Origin: Pseudomonas congelans
Lineage (GTDB): Bacteria > Pseudomonadota > Gammaproteobacteria > Pseudomonadales > Pseudomonadaceae
DNA: 64,000 nt
NCBI RefSeq assembly: GCF_900103225.1
Contig: NZ_FNJH01000001.1
Span: forward strand, 1-64,000
Direction: 5' to 3'
The stretch's first letter is position 1. Every line of letters starts with the position of its first letter. Both the position numbers and the translations under genes were made by a program. Shown in pieces: positions 23,037 to 32,140 of this stretch. The notes under the pieces were generated by a model, which saw only the letters and a list, made by a program, of their open reading frames with translations, had not been told where the DNA came from and did no database searches.

Positions 23037-23363
23037 ATGATGAAAGGTGGCATGGCTGGCCTGATGAAGCAGGCGCAGCAAATGCAGGAAAAAATGGCCA
23101 AGATGCAGGAAGAGCTGGCCAACGCGGAAGTCACCGGTCAATCGGGCGCAGGCCTGGTGAGCGTGGTGATGACCGGTCGTCATGACGTCAAGCGCATCAA
23201 TCTGGATGACAGCCTGATGCAGGAAGACAAGGAAGTGCTGGAAGACCTGATCGCCGCTGCCGTCAACGACGCTGTGCGCAAGATCGAGCAGGCCAGCCAG
23301 GACAAGACAGCTTCCATGACTGCCGGCATGCAGTTGCCGCCCGGTATGAAGCTGCCGTTCTGA
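23037..23363 (+). CDS. YbaB/EbfC family nucleoid-associated protein
   Basis: A 108-residue dimeric DNA-binding protein. The N-terminus is a Met/Gln/Lys-rich helix ([20 protein letters not shown]), followed by [20 protein letters not shown] and the C-terminal LPPGMKLPF tail, all typical of YbaB. GAGGAGAT precedes the ATG. It follows dnaX as in most gammaproteobacteria, but recR, the usual third gene, is not present after it; a terminator lies 20 bases downstream. Confidence 0.95.
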   Translation: MMKGGMAGLMKQAQQMQEKMAKMQEELANAEVTGQSGAGLVSVVMTGRHDVKRINLDDSLMQEDKEVLEDLIAAAVNDAVRKIEQASQDKTASMTAGMQLPPGMKLPF

Positions 23364-23383
23364 CGGTCGTCCGGGTCATGATC

Positions 23384-23411
23384 AATGCCAGGCCCTGTGC
23401 CTGGCATTTTT
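23384..23411 (+). terminator. Rho-independent terminator after ybaB
   Basis: AATGCCAGG-ccctgtg-CCTGGCATT followed by TTT, a perfect 9-base stem. It closes the dnaX-ybaB transcript. Confidence 0.9.
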
Positions 23412-23523
23412 CTGTCTGCTGTGTGGCTGGCCGGGCTCCGTTGTTCGGCTTCATCACTACCATCAGTATTTGGCCTGAGCGACTGAATTGAGCGACAATC
23501 GTTCCCCGTCTCTGGAGTGCCCC

Positions 23524-23778
23524 ATGTCTGAGCCCATTGAAAACCTTACTGTCGACGCCGAGCTGGACGCAGTCGGGCTGTTTTGTCCGGAACCTGTGAT
23601 GATGTTGCACCAGAAGGTGCGTGATCTGCCTGCGGGCGGTCTGCTCAAGGTCATTGCAACCGATCCGTCCACGCGTCGCGATATTCCGAAATTCTGTGTA
23701 TTCCTCGGTCATGAGCTTGTTGCAGAGCAAGCCGAAGAGGGCACGTTCCTGTACTGGATCCGCAAGAAGGCCGACTGA
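23524..23778 (+). CDS. tusA: TusA family sulfur-carrier protein
   Basis: An 84-residue TusA/SirA-fold protein. The defining CPxP motif is in [16 protein letters not shown] (about 17-32), whose cysteine carries persulfide sulfur in tRNA 2-thiouridine synthesis; the second half has [19 protein letters not shown] as in E. coli TusA. A GGAG site precedes the ATG. Whether it serves tRNA thiolation or another sulfur relay is not shown by context. Confidence 0.88.
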   Translation: MSEPIENLTVDAELDAVGLFCPEPVMMLHQKVRDLPAGGLLKVIATDPSTRRDIPKFCVFLGHELVAEQAEEGTFLYWIRKKAD

Positions 23779-23867
23779 TCGTCACATCGCTGCAACCCGC
23801 GCCTGTTCACGACGCACCTGTTCCCGATTCGAGCAGGTCCCTGTTCGCCAGACCCAGAGAGTCTTCC

Positions 23868-25010
23868 ATGCGCATTGTTGCTGACGAAAATATTCCCCTG
23901 CTCGACGCTTTTTTTGCTCATTTCGGTGAGATCCATCGCTTGCCGGGCCGCGCCATGGACCGTGCCGCCGTGGCTGACGCCGACATCCTGCTGGTTCGCT
24001 CCGTCACCGCAGTGACCCGCGAACTGCTTGAAGGCAGCCCGGTGCGTTTTGTCGGGACCTGCACCATCGGCACCGATCACCTGGATCTGGACTGGTTTCA
24101 GCAAGCCGGTATCCAGTGGGCCAGCGCACCGGGCTGCAATGCGCGTGGCGTGGTGGACTACGTCCTCGGCAGCCTGTTGACCCTGGCTGAAATCGAAGGC
24201 GTCGACCTTGCGCAGCGCACTTATGGTGTGGTCGGTGCAGGGCAGGTGGGTGGTCGGCTGATCAGCGTATTGAAGGCCCTGGGCTGGAACGTGCTGGTCT
24301 GTGATCCGCCACGCCAGGCTGCCGAAGACGGCGACTTCGTCAGCCTCGACGAGATCCTGCAGCGCTGTGACGTCATCAGCCTGCACACACCTCTGAGCAA
24401 GACTGGGGCGTCACCGACCTGGCACCTGCTCGACGACGCGCGTTTGCGTCAGCTCAGGCAGGGTGCCTGGCTGATCAATGCCAGCCGTGGTGCCGTGGTG
24501 GATAACGCAGCGCTGCACGACGTGTTGCTTGAGCGGGAAGACCTGCAGGCCGTGCTGGACGTGTGGGAAGGTGAGCCGCAGGTCAACGTCGCGCTGGCTG
24601 ACCTGTGTGTTCTGGGTACACCGCATATCGCCGGTTACAGCCTGGATGGCAGGCAGCGCGGCACCGCACAGATCTACCAGGCGCTGTGTGGCTTTCTTGA
24701 TCAGCCCGCGACCATCGAGCTGGACGATTTGCTGCCAAAACCCTGGCTGGCGCAGGTCAGTCTCGACGCGGACTGCGACCCGGTCTGGGCGCTTAATATG
24801 CTGTGCCGCGGCGTGTATGACCCGCGGCGTGACGACGCGGATTTCCGTCGCAGTCTGACCGGTGACACCGTCAGCCAGCGTCTGGCCTTCGATGCATTGC
24901 GCAAGCAGTACCCGCCACGCCGGGAAATCGAAGGGCTGAAGGTGCACCTGGAAGGTGAGTCCGAGGCGTTGGCGCAACTGGTGCGCGCGCTGGGTGCGGT
25001 GCTGGTCTGA
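23868..25010 (+). CDS. pdxB: Erythronate-4-phosphate dehydrogenase
   Basis: NAD-dependent dehydrogenase in pyridoxal phosphate synthesis. The 380 residues start [20 protein letters not shown] and show the D-isomer dehydrogenase layout: [14 protein letters not shown], nucleotide-binding [11 protein letters not shown] (about 122-132), catalytic [11 protein letters not shown], and [16 protein letters not shown] with the active histidine. The C-terminal PdxB dimerisation domain is complete. It has its own spacing and ends at a bidirectional terminator. Confidence 0.96.
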   Translation: MRIVADENIPLLDAFFAHFGEIHRLPGRAMDRAAVADADILLVRSVTAVTRELLEGSPVRFVGTCTIGTDHLDLDWFQQAGIQWASAPGCNARGVVDYVLGSLLTLAEIEGVDLAQRTYGVVGAGQVGGRLISVLKALGWNVLVCDPPRQAAEDGDFVSLDEILQRCDVISLHTPLSKTGASPTWHLLDDARLRQLRQGAWLINASRGAVVDNAALHDVLLEREDLQAVLDVWEGEPQVNVALADLCVLGTPHIAGYSLDGRQRGTAQIYQALCGFLDQPATIELDDLLPKPWLAQVSLDADCDPVWALNMLCRGVYDPRRDDADFRRSLTGDTVSQRLAFDALRKQYPPRREIEGLKVHLEGESEALAQLVRALGAVLV

Positions 25011-25034
25011 TTGCCAGCCGCGCTATCGGGCAAT

Positions 25035-25062
25035 AAAAAACCCGACCTTGTGGTCGGGTTTC
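25035..25062. terminator. Bidirectional terminator between pdxB and a small gene
   Basis: AACCCGACC-ttgt-GGTCGGGTT (25039-25060) with AAAAAA on its left and TTTC on its right. It is strongest for the minus-strand gene but probably serves both convergent genes. Confidence 0.85.
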
Positions 25063-25084
25063 AAATGTCTGGTACAGCTCGGTC

Positions 25085-25255
25085 TTATTTTTCCGGGGTT
25101 ACCCAGTGCTTGTCGCATTCCTGGCAGGCAGCCTGAACCATTTCTTCGGTGATCAGGACTTCTTCCCCGTGCTGGTCGAGAACTGCACCGCCAACCGGCA
25201 GATTGGGCGTGGCTCGAACGACCTGAACTTCGTTGCTGCGCTCTTGCGGGTTCAT
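25085..25255 (-). CDS. Small conserved-looking protein with CxxC motif
   Basis: A 56-residue protein starting MNPQERSNEVQVVRATPNLP. The C-terminal part has AACQECDKHWVT: a CxxC followed by a histidine, which could bind metal with help from a partner. A strong AAAGGAGA ribosome site lies seven bases before the ATG and a terminator follows the stop, so expression is likely. Function not recognised. Confidence 0.75.
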   Translation of the reverse strand: MNPQERSNEVQVVRATPNLPVGGAVLDQHGEEVLITEEMVQAACQECDKHWVTPEK

Positions 25256-25542
25256 TGTGTTTCTCCTTTCATCAGGTAACGGCGTTAAGTTAACCGCGCT
25301 TGATGACCGGTCCGTTACAGGTTCTGTCAGCCGCTCAAACGCGCTCCAAGTGCAACAGAGATGATGCAAATCTGCCAGCAGGCGCTTAGATCGATGTCTT
25401 ATAGTGGCCTCTGTAAAGCAGTCATAACCTGACTCTGGAAGCCGACCGCAAGTTCATTCGAAATGATATTCGGCGCGCCTGGCGACACAGGTGTAGGCTT
25501 TGCAACTCAGACAGATCGGGCAGACAGGCAGGTTCATCGTTC

Positions 25543-27312
25543 ATGATTTCACGGATTACCCGGCGTCATCGCCAGGCCTTGCGTCTGGCTGCGAGTTTCA
25601 TCGCGCCGTATCGCTGGCAGGCGCTCGGCGCATTGCTGGCATTGGTCATCACCGCCGGTATCACCCTGTCGATCGGGCAGGGCATCAAATTGATGGTCGA
25701 TCAGGGTTTCATGACCCGCTCAGCGCAGTTGCTCGAGCGCTCGATCGGGTTTTTCATGCTGCTGACGGTCGGCCTCGCCATCGGGACCTTTGCCCGTTTC
25801 TACCTGGTGTCGTGGATCGGCGAGCGTGTGGTTGCCGACCTGCGCAAGAAAGTATTCGATCACCTGATCGAGCTGCATCCGGGCTTCTACGAGAACAATC
25901 GCAGCTCGGAAATCCAGTCGCGCCTGACCGCCGACACCACGCTGTTGCAGTCGGTGATCGGCTCGTCACTGTCGATGTTCCTGCGCAATGCGCTGATGGT
26001 CATCGGCGGTATCGTGCTGCTGTTCATCACCAACCCCAAACTCACCAGCATCGTGGTGGTGGCGTTGCCGCTGATCATCGCGCCCATTCTCATGTTCGGA
26101 CGGCGGGTACGAAACCTGTCGCGCGAGAGTCAGGACCGGGTCGCCAATGTGGGCAGCTACGTGGCCGAGGCCCTGGGGCAGATCAAGACGGTGCAGGCCT
26201 ACAATCACCAGCAGCAGGACAAACAGCGTTTTTCACATACCGTGGAGCAGGCCTTCGAGACCGCCCGCAAACGGATCCTGCAGCGCTCCTGGCTGATCAC
26301 GCTGGTGATTGTCCTGGTGCTGGGGGCGGTGGCGGTGATGTTGTGGGTGGGCGGCATGGACGTGATCAGCGGCCGCATTTCCAGCGGTGAGCTGGCAGCG
26401 TTCGTGTTCTACGCGCTGATGGTCGGTATGGCGTTCGGCACGTTGAGCGAAGTGATTGGCGACCTGCAGCGCGCCGCCGGTGCTGCAGAGAGGATCGGCG
26501 AGCTGCTTCAGGCGCGCAGCGAGATCAGCGTACCGACCACTGACCTGCAGAGCCTGCCGCAACGCATCAGTGGGCGTCTGGCGCTGGAGAATGTCACCTT
26601 CGCCTACCCGTCGCGCCCCGAGCGCAATGCGCTGGATAACCTGACCCTGAGCATCGAGCCCGGTGAAACCCTGGCGCTGGTCGGGCCCTCCGGAGCAGGC
26701 AAGTCGACCATCCTCGATCTGCTGTTGCGTTTTTACGACCCGGTTCAAGGGCGCATTCTGATCGAGGGCGTACCGGTCAAGCAGCTCGATCCCCATGATC
26801 TGCGCCGCTGCTTCGCGCTGGTTTCACAATCGCCTGCGCTGTTTTTCGGCAGTGTCGAGGACAACATTCGCTACGGTAACGCCACTGCCAGCCTTGAGCA
26901 GGTACAAGCGGCGGCGCGCATTGCCCATGCGCATGAGTTCATTCTCGAAATGGCCGACGGCTACCGTACGCATCTGGGTGAGGGCGGGGTGGGATTGTCG
27001 GGCGGACAGCGGCAGCGCCTGGCGATCGCCCGTGCCTTGCTGGTCGATGCGCCGATCCTGTTGCTGGACGAAGCGACCAGTGCGCTGGACGCGCAGAGTG
27101 AGTACTTGATTCAACAGGCCCTGCCGAGCTTGATGCAGGGGCGCACCACGCTGGTCATCGCTCATCGGCTGGCCACAGTGCAGAATGCCGACCGGATTGC
27201 CGTCATGGATCAGGGGCGGTTGGTGGCGGTGGGCACCCATCAGCAGTTGATTGCCAGCAACCCGCTTTATGCGCGACTGGCGGCGTTGCAGTTCAATGTC
27301 GGAGTTGAATAG
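25543..27312 (+). CDS. ABC exporter, fused membrane and ATPase domains (MsbA-like)
   Basis: A 589-residue half-transporter that would work as a homodimer. An N-terminal six-helix exporter domain (about 20-310) is followed by the ATPase: Walker A GPSGAGKST (about 385-393), signature LSGGQRQRLAIARAL, Walker B ILLLDEATSALD, and the switch histidine in VIAHRL. It resembles lipid A/multidrug exporters; the substrate cannot be read from the sequence. Single gene, no accessory membrane-fusion protein nearby. Confidence 0.92.
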   Translation: MISRITRRHRQALRLAASFIAPYRWQALGALLALVITAGITLSIGQGIKLMVDQGFMTRSAQLLERSIGFFMLLTVGLAIGTFARFYLVSWIGERVVADLRKKVFDHLIELHPGFYENNRSSEIQSRLTADTTLLQSVIGSSLSMFLRNALMVIGGIVLLFITNPKLTSIVVVALPLIIAPILMFGRRVRNLSRESQDRVANVGSYVAEALGQIKTVQAYNHQQQDKQRFSHTVEQAFETARKRILQRSWLITLVIVLVLGAVAVMLWVGGMDVISGRISSGELAAFVFYALMVGMAFGTLSEVIGDLQRAAGAAERIGELLQARSEISVPTTDLQSLPQRISGRLALENVTFAYPSRPERNALDNLTLSIEPGETLALVGPSGAGKSTILDLLLRFYDPVQGRILIEGVPVKQLDPHDLRRCFALVSQSPALFFGSVEDNIRYGNATASLEQVQAAARIAHAHEFILEMADGYRTHLGEGGVGLSGGQRQRLAIARALLVDAPILLLDEATSALDAQSEYLIQQALPSLMQGRTTLVIAHRLATVQNADRIAVMDQGRLVAVGTHQQLIASNPLYARLAALQFNVGVE

Positions 27313-27371
27313 GAGAGGGCGAGGAGGGCTTGCGGACAACGTGGGAGGTCAAGCCCCCCACCTGGTGAGCC

Positions 27372-27653
27372 TCAGCGATATTCGCACAGGTAGGCGGTAT
27401 CGACTTTGACCTGAAGCTGGAACTTGCTGTTGGCCGGTACGTTGAACTGGCTGCCGGTGGCGAAGGTTTCCCAGTCAGTGCTGTCCGGAAGCTTCACGCT
27501 CAACTCGCCGGAGATCACATGCATGATTTCCCGTTGCGCTGTACCGAACTCGTATTCGCCCGCTGCCATGACACCGATGGTTGCCTCACCATCGGCCTGG
27601 GTGAAGGCGATGGATTTGACGGTGCCGTCGAAGTACTCGTTGACCTTGAACAT
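27372..27653 (-). CDS. ppnP: Pyrimidine/purine nucleoside phosphorylase
   Basis: A 93-residue single-domain cupin (DUF1255/PpnP) that phosphorolyses nucleosides to free base and ribose-1-phosphate. [17 protein letters not shown] and [20 protein letters not shown] are the recognisable segments, and the length is the family's usual 93-94. The ATG at 27653 has AAGGAA ten bases ahead; the longer frame upstream is not coding. It follows the exonuclease gene across 112 bases that include a long hairpin. Confidence 0.93.
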   Translation of the reverse strand: MFKVNEYFDGTVKSIAFTQADGEATIGVMAAGEYEFGTAQREIMHVISGELSVKLPDSTDWETFATGSQFNVPANSKFQLQVKVDTAYLCEYR

Positions 27654-27725
27654 GGGCGATTCCTTTTGAAAGGGCTGAAAATGGTTCGCCAGTATGCCCA
27701 ACACGGTAAAACTCGTCACGCCCCT

Positions 27726-27758
27726 TGCACGTCGACGCTGACGAAGCGTCGACGTGCA
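27726..27758. repeat. Perfect 14-base-pair hairpin between the exonuclease gene and ppnP
   Basis: TGCACGTCGACGCT (27726-27739), loop GACGA, then AGCGTCGACGTGCA (27745-27758). It lies 8 bases after the exonuclease stop and 72 bases before ppnP. No U-run follows in either direction, so it is either an RNA stability element or a repeat remnant. Confidence 0.8.
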
Positions 27759-27765
27759 GCAGCAC

Positions 27766-28311
27766 TCAATTGGGCAGAATCAACGGCAGCAGCCGGGCGG
27801 TATTGCGCGCATCGACCAGGGCGCGATGCTGTTGCCCGCTGAACTGCATGCCTGCCAGTTGCAAGGCACTGTTCAGCCCCATCGGTTTCTGCAACTGACG
27901 AGCCTGGGCGAAACGCTGTTTGAGATTGATGTGCGGCATGCCGGACAGCGCACTGTCGAGGTGATGATGACGCCATTCCTCCTCCAGTTGCTGACGATCA
28001 TAATCCCCCCAGCTGGCCCAGCCGACGATGCGTGCACGGTGATGGCTCAACCAGCGCTCGAATTGTGGCCACACCGTGGTCAGCGGCGCAGCGCTGTCGA
28101 TGCTGCTCTGGTTGATATGGGTCAGCTCGCGGCAGAAATGGGTCAGCAGCGGCCTGCGCGCCGGGCGCACGAAGCGTTCGAAATGGTCCAGCTCGCGTCC
28201 GTCCTGATTGACCAGTGTCGCGCCTATCTCGATGACTTCCATTTCTGCGACCGGCCATCCGCCTTCTTCGGTCGTGGCCTCAAGATCAATTACCAGCCAG
28301 TGCGGCATCAT
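27766..28311 (-). CDS. DEDDh-type 3'-5' exonuclease
   Basis: A 181-residue RNase T/ERI-1-like exonuclease. Exo I is [12 protein letters not shown] (D and E ligands near residue 9-11), Exo II is in [11 protein letters not shown] and [16 protein letters not shown], and Exo III is [13 protein letters not shown] with the catalytic H and D. The inhibitor or KapD group is the nearest relative I can name; substrate (DNA or RNA) unknown. ATG 28311 with AAGGAAG ahead. Followed by ppnP, another nucleic acid salvage enzyme. Confidence 0.87.
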   Translation of the reverse strand: MMPHWLVIDLEATTEEGGWPVAEMEVIEIGATLVNQDGRELDHFERFVRPARRPLLTHFCRELTHINQSSIDSAAPLTTVWPQFERWLSHHRARIVGWASWGDYDRQQLEEEWRHHHLDSALSGMPHINLKQRFAQARQLQKPMGLNSALQLAGMQFSGQQHRALVDARNTARLLPLILPN

Positions 28312-28549
28312 CAAGCTTCCTTACGATAGTCAATGGCTTCAGCGTAGCCAGATTAACCCGTTGCGCACACCCTGGGCTTTGCATCGGCACCCTTGTTGTT
28401 CCAACTGCTCCTACAGTGACCACGGGTGGTTGCATTGGTGCACTCGCAGTGCCTGGACGAGTATTGCAAGCGCACCGCAGTGCGCTGACGCCGTCGATTT
28501 GACAGTTGTTTAAATCACGGAAACCGCATAGCTTGGACGGCTTTGATTG

Positions 28550-29389
28550 ATGTCGTGCTTTATGAAAAGACTTGCAGTGTTAATTGACGGTGTTGCGCGC
28601 AGGATCGTTACGGGCGCCATGCTCTTCATTCCGTTGATTGCAACGCAGCATGTCTTCGCCGCGCAGATCGTGCGAGTGGCCGCAGTGCATTTTCCCCCTT
28701 ACATGGTGCGCCCTGAAAAAGGTGAAGACGCCGGTCTTTTACCCAGGTTGATCGATGCCCTGAATGGCGAGCAGGACGAATACGAATTCGTGATGATTCC
28801 GACATCGGTGCCTCGGCGTTTTCGTGATTTCACGGAAGGGCGTTTCGATCTTGCAGTCTTCGAAAACCCCAATTGGGGCTGGAAGGATATTCCCCATGAA
28901 CAGATCGATATGGGACTCGAGGATGCCGAGGTCTATGTGGCGCGCCGCGTGGAAGGACGCGGGCAGGATTACTTCGACACTCTGGCTGGCAAACGTCTGG
29001 CACTGTTCAGTGGCTATCATTATGGATTTGCCAACTTCAATACCGATCAGAAGTACCTGAGCGAGCACTTCACCATTACCTCCACGTACTCCCACGACAG
29101 TAACTTGCTGATGGTGGTGCGCGGCCGCGCCGATATCGCGCCTGTTACCCGTTCGTACCTGATTGATTTCATGGCGCGTAACAAGGATGAAGCGGCCCAG
29201 TTGATGGTGTCCGACCGTATCGATCAGATCTACCGTCAATACGCGTTGTTGCGCCCGAATGGCAACATTGATGCTCCGCACTTCAGACAGCTACTGGAAA
29301 GGCTGCGCGAAGATGGGCAGATGGCGAAGATTTTCGAGCCGCTGCACATCAAGGTGCTTCCGGTAGATACCGGGATGCCGGGCAAATAG
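28550..29389 (+). CDS. Periplasmic solute-binding protein, second orphan
   Basis: A 279-residue exported protein. The signal peptide runs from MKRLAVLIDG to about QHVFA; the mature part starts QIVRVAAVHFPPYMV and has LLPRLIDALNG and FTEGRFDLAVFENPNWGW, matching family 3 solute-binding proteins. No transporter subunits are near. Start is uncertain: ATG 28550 or 28562 (the latter gives the cleaner signal peptide). It could feed an amino acid transporter elsewhere or act in sensing. Confidence 0.78.
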   Translation: MSCFMKRLAVLIDGVARRIVTGAMLFIPLIATQHVFAAQIVRVAAVHFPPYMVRPEKGEDAGLLPRLIDALNGEQDEYEFVMIPTSVPRRFRDFTEGRFDLAVFENPNWGWKDIPHEQIDMGLEDAEVYVARRVEGRGQDYFDTLAGKRLALFSGYHYGFANFNTDQKYLSEHFTITSTYSHDSNLLMVVRGRADIAPVTRSYLIDFMARNKDEAAQLMVSDRIDQIYRQYALLRPNGNIDAPHFRQLLERLREDGQMAKIFEPLHIKVLPVDTGMPGK

Positions 29390-29424
29390 CGGAGGGCAGG
29401 TTTGCGCCTGCCACCCGGAAGTAA

Positions 29425-29592
29425 TCAGCGGTCCTTGGCGTCCTTGGCATCCATTTCTGCGTTGCGCTCGTGGACGCGCTTGAGCTGTTCTTCAGTGAGG
29501 GGCAGTTTCTTGGCTGTGTCACGCAGCATCATCAGACCGCCGACGATCGAGCCAATGGCTACGAGCAGAATTAACCAGGCATACCAGGGCAT
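29425..29592 (-). CDS. Small membrane protein, DUF2897 family
   Basis: A 55-residue protein, MPWYAWLILLVAIGSIVGGL then MMLRDTAKKLPLTEEQLKRV. One N-terminal membrane helix (about 4-23) and a charged cytosolic tail ending DAKDAKDR. I recognise the WYAWLI...RDTAKKLPLTEEQ pattern as the DUF2897 family of unknown function. Convergent with the solute-binding protein gene; a GGCAGG/CCTGCC hairpin (29395-29412) lies between them. Confidence 0.85.
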   Translation of the reverse strand: MPWYAWLILLVAIGSIVGGLMMLRDTAKKLPLTEEQLKRVHERNAEMDAKDAKDR

Positions 29593-29710
29593 AGCGCTCT
29601 CCTTGTTTTGATACCGGTTTGAGCAGCACGGCTGCCCAATGGTTCAAGTGTATGCGCCCTGAAGGGGTTGCGTACGAAACCATTCGCACGCAACCCCAAG
29701 ATCCTCGCAA

Positions 29711-31075
29711 TCAGTCCCCGGTCAGCATCGCGTCGGCTGGCGCATCGGCGCGCGATTTGGCGGTCAGGCTGAAGTAGATGAAGCCGATCGCCATCAGACC
29801 CAGGAAAATCAGGCCGATCAGGGCGTTGAACCAGGCCATGGCCACCAGGCACACGAGGGCCAGCGCCAGGGCGATGCCGGGTACTACCGGATAACCGGGT
29901 GCGCGGAACGTGCGCTCCAGGCCTGGTTCGGTCTTGCGCAGCTTGAACAGGCTGAGCATGCTCATGATGTACATGACGATGGCGCCGAAAACGGCCATGG
30001 TGATCATCGCCGCGGTCAGCGTCATGCCGCTCAGGTTGATCAGGCCGTCGCTGTAGATCGCGGCGATGCCGATCACGCCGCCTGCGATGATTGCCCGGTG
30101 CGGTGTCTGGAAGCGTGAGAGTCTGGCCAGCGAGGCGGGCAGGTAGCCGGCGCGGGCAAGGGCAAAGAACTGGCGCGAGTACCCCATGATGATCCCGTGG
30201 AAGCTGGCGACCAGACCGAACAGGCCAATCCATACCAGCATGTGCAGCCAGCCGGAGTTGTCACCGACCACGGCCTTCATGGCCTGCGGCAGCGGATCAT
30301 TGATGTTGGCCAGCGTGCGCCAGTCGCCCACGCCACCGGCAAACAGCATTACGCCGATGGCCAGCACCACAAGGGTGAGGATCCCGCTGATGTACGCTTT
30401 CGGGATGGTCCGTTTCGGGTCCTTGGCTTCTTCGGCGGCCATGGCTGCACCTTCGATGGCCAGGAAAAACCAGATGGCAAACGGGATTGCCGCGAACATG
30501 CCGGCAATGGCTTCGGGTCCGAAAGTCTGTGAGCCCGCCCAGCCATTGAGGGCGAAATTGCTGAAACTGAAGGCCGGCGCGACGACGCCCATGAACACCA
30601 GCAACTCGGCGACGGCCAGAATGCACACCACCAGTTCGAAGGTCGCAGCCAGTTTCACACCCACGATGTTGAGCGCCATGAACACAATGTAGGCACCGAC
30701 TGCTGCATGTCGGGGGTCAAGACCCGGGTATTGCACGTTGAGGTATGCACCGATCGCCATGGCGATCGCCGGTGGTGCGAAGACGAATTCGATCAGCGTC
30801 GCCATGCCGGCAATCAGTCCGCCTTTTTCACCAAAGGCACGGCGGCTGTAAGCAAACGGGCCGCCTGCATGCGGGATGGCCGTAGTGAGTTCGGTAAAGC
30901 TGAAGATGAAGCAGGTGTACATGGTGGCAACCATCAGTGCTGTTACCAGAAAGCCCAGCGTGCCTGCCGCGCCCCAGCCGTAGCTCCAGCCGAAGTATTC
31001 GCCGGAAATCACCAGCCCGACGGCGATCCCCCATAAGTGAATCGTGCCGAGTGTCGGCTTGAGTTGCGTACTCAT
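29711..31075 (-). CDS. eat: Ethanolamine permease
   Basis: A 454-residue inner-membrane transporter of the amino acid-polyamine-organocation superfamily with about 12 helices. SGEYFGWSYGWGAAGTLGF near the N-terminus and FTELTTAIPHAGGPFAYSRR are typical of ethanolamine permeases. GGGAGA lies before the ATG at 31075. No ethanolamine ammonia-lyase genes are in the window, so the link to catabolism is by family only. Divergent from pyrF. Confidence 0.88.
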   Translation of the reverse strand: MSTQLKPTLGTIHLWGIAVGLVISGEYFGWSYGWGAAGTLGFLVTALMVATMYTCFIFSFTELTTAIPHAGGPFAYSRRAFGEKGGLIAGMATLIEFVFAPPAIAMAIGAYLNVQYPGLDPRHAAVGAYIVFMALNIVGVKLAATFELVVCILAVAELLVFMGVVAPAFSFSNFALNGWAGSQTFGPEAIAGMFAAIPFAIWFFLAIEGAAMAAEEAKDPKRTIPKAYISGILTLVVLAIGVMLFAGGVGDWRTLANINDPLPQAMKAVVGDNSGWLHMLVWIGLFGLVASFHGIIMGYSRQFFALARAGYLPASLARLSRFQTPHRAIIAGGVIGIAAIYSDGLINLSGMTLTAAMITMAVFGAIVMYIMSMLSLFKLRKTEPGLERTFRAPGYPVVPGIALALALVCLVAMAWFNALIGLIFLGLMAIGFIYFSLTAKSRADAPADAMLTGD

Positions 31076-31367
31076 TGTTATCTCCCTGAGATTTCGATAA
31101 TCGTTGAAACATCCTGTTGCAGAGGCCGTGCCAGTGCACTGTTCATTGTCGTGTTGCTTCAAAACAGGTCGTTTGTGGAACGTCAGGGGGAACAGATTCA
31201 CCCTGTTGTGCAGATTCGGTGCAGGCTAACGTAGCGATGGTCGCCGCAGGTGCAGGAAATCGTGACTTTTTACGACCGCCACTGGACAAATGCCGATCTA
31301 TGGGTCCCGCCGTTGCGCCGGTTCGGCTACAATGCGCGCCGATTTCGACTTACCTGAGACCACGCTC

Positions 31368-32066
31368 ATGTCCGCCTGCCAGACTCCTGTCATCGTCGCC
31401 CTGGATTTTCCGACCCGTGAAGCCGCATTGCGCCTGGCTGATCAGCTCGATCCCAAGCTGTGCAGGGTCAAGGTCGGCAAGGAACTGTTCACCAGTTGCG
31501 CGGCCGACATCGTCGAGACCCTGCGCCACAGGGGCTTCGAGGTGTTTCTGGATCTCAAATTCCACGACATCCCGAATACCACGGCGATGGCGGTCAGGGC
31601 GGCGGCCGAGATGGGCGTGTGGATGGTCAATGTGCATTGCTCCGGCGGCTTGCGCATGATGGCAGCCTGCCGGGAAGTGCTTGAGCAGCGCAGCGGTCCA
31701 CAGCCGTTGCTGATCGGTGTGACCGTTCTGACCAGCATGGAGCGCGAAGACTTGGCCGGTATCGGCCTGGACATCGACCCGCAGGTGCAGGTGCTGCGCC
31801 TCGCCGCTCTGGCCGAGAAGGCCGGGATGGATGGTCTGGTGTGCTCGGCGCTTGAAGCGCAGGCATTGAAAGCGGCTCACCCGTCGTTGCAACTGGTGAC
31901 GCCCGGCATCCGCCCGGCGGGCAGCGCGCAGGACGATCAGCGGCGTATCCTGACTCCTCGTCAGGCACTGGATGCAGGCTCTGATTACCTTGTCATCGGC
32001 CGCCCGATCAGCCAGGCGGCTGATCCGGCGAAGGCACTGGCGGCGGTGGTCGCCGAGCTGTCCTGA
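31368..32066 (+). CDS. pyrF: Orotidine 5'-phosphate decarboxylase
   Basis: Last step of UMP synthesis. The 232-residue barrel has the catalytic block [10 protein letters not shown] (about 61-70), preceded by VKVGKELF and followed by the phosphate-binding TPGIRPAG and YLVIGRPI near the end. ATG 31368 was chosen because the protein then starts [15 protein letters not shown] like its family; the upstream frame carries the promoter region with a TACAAT at 31328. Confidence 0.96.
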   Translation: MSACQTPVIVALDFPTREAALRLADQLDPKLCRVKVGKELFTSCAADIVETLRHRGFEVFLDLKFHDIPNTTAMAVRAAAEMGVWMVNVHCSGGLRMMAACREVLEQRSGPQPLLIGVTVLTSMEREDLAGIGLDIDPQVQVLRLAALAEKAGMDGLVCSALEAQALKAAHPSLQLVTPGIRPAGSAQDDQRRILTPRQALDAGSDYLVIGRPISQAADPAKALAAVVAELS

Positions 32067-32077
32067 ACGGATGCGGA

Positions 32078-32120
32078 CGTTACGGATACCTTCCCCTAAA
32101 GTGGGGAAGATCCGTAACGT
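32078..32120. other. Long hairpin between pyrF and the MDR gene
   Basis: ACGTTACGGAT-ac-CTTCCCC, loop TAAAGT, GGGGAAG-ATCCGTAACGT: an 18-base stem with a two-base bulge, directly after the pyrF stop. Confidence 0.7.
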
Positions 32121-32124
32121 TCGA

Positions 32125-32140
32125 AAAGCCTGCGGGCTTT
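32125..32140. terminator. Terminator between convergent pyrF and MDR genes
   Basis: AAAGCC-tgcg-GGCTTT; the right arm overlaps the MDR stop codon. On the minus strand it is followed by TTTTC. Together with the longer hairpin to its left it separates the convergent genes. Confidence 0.6.
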
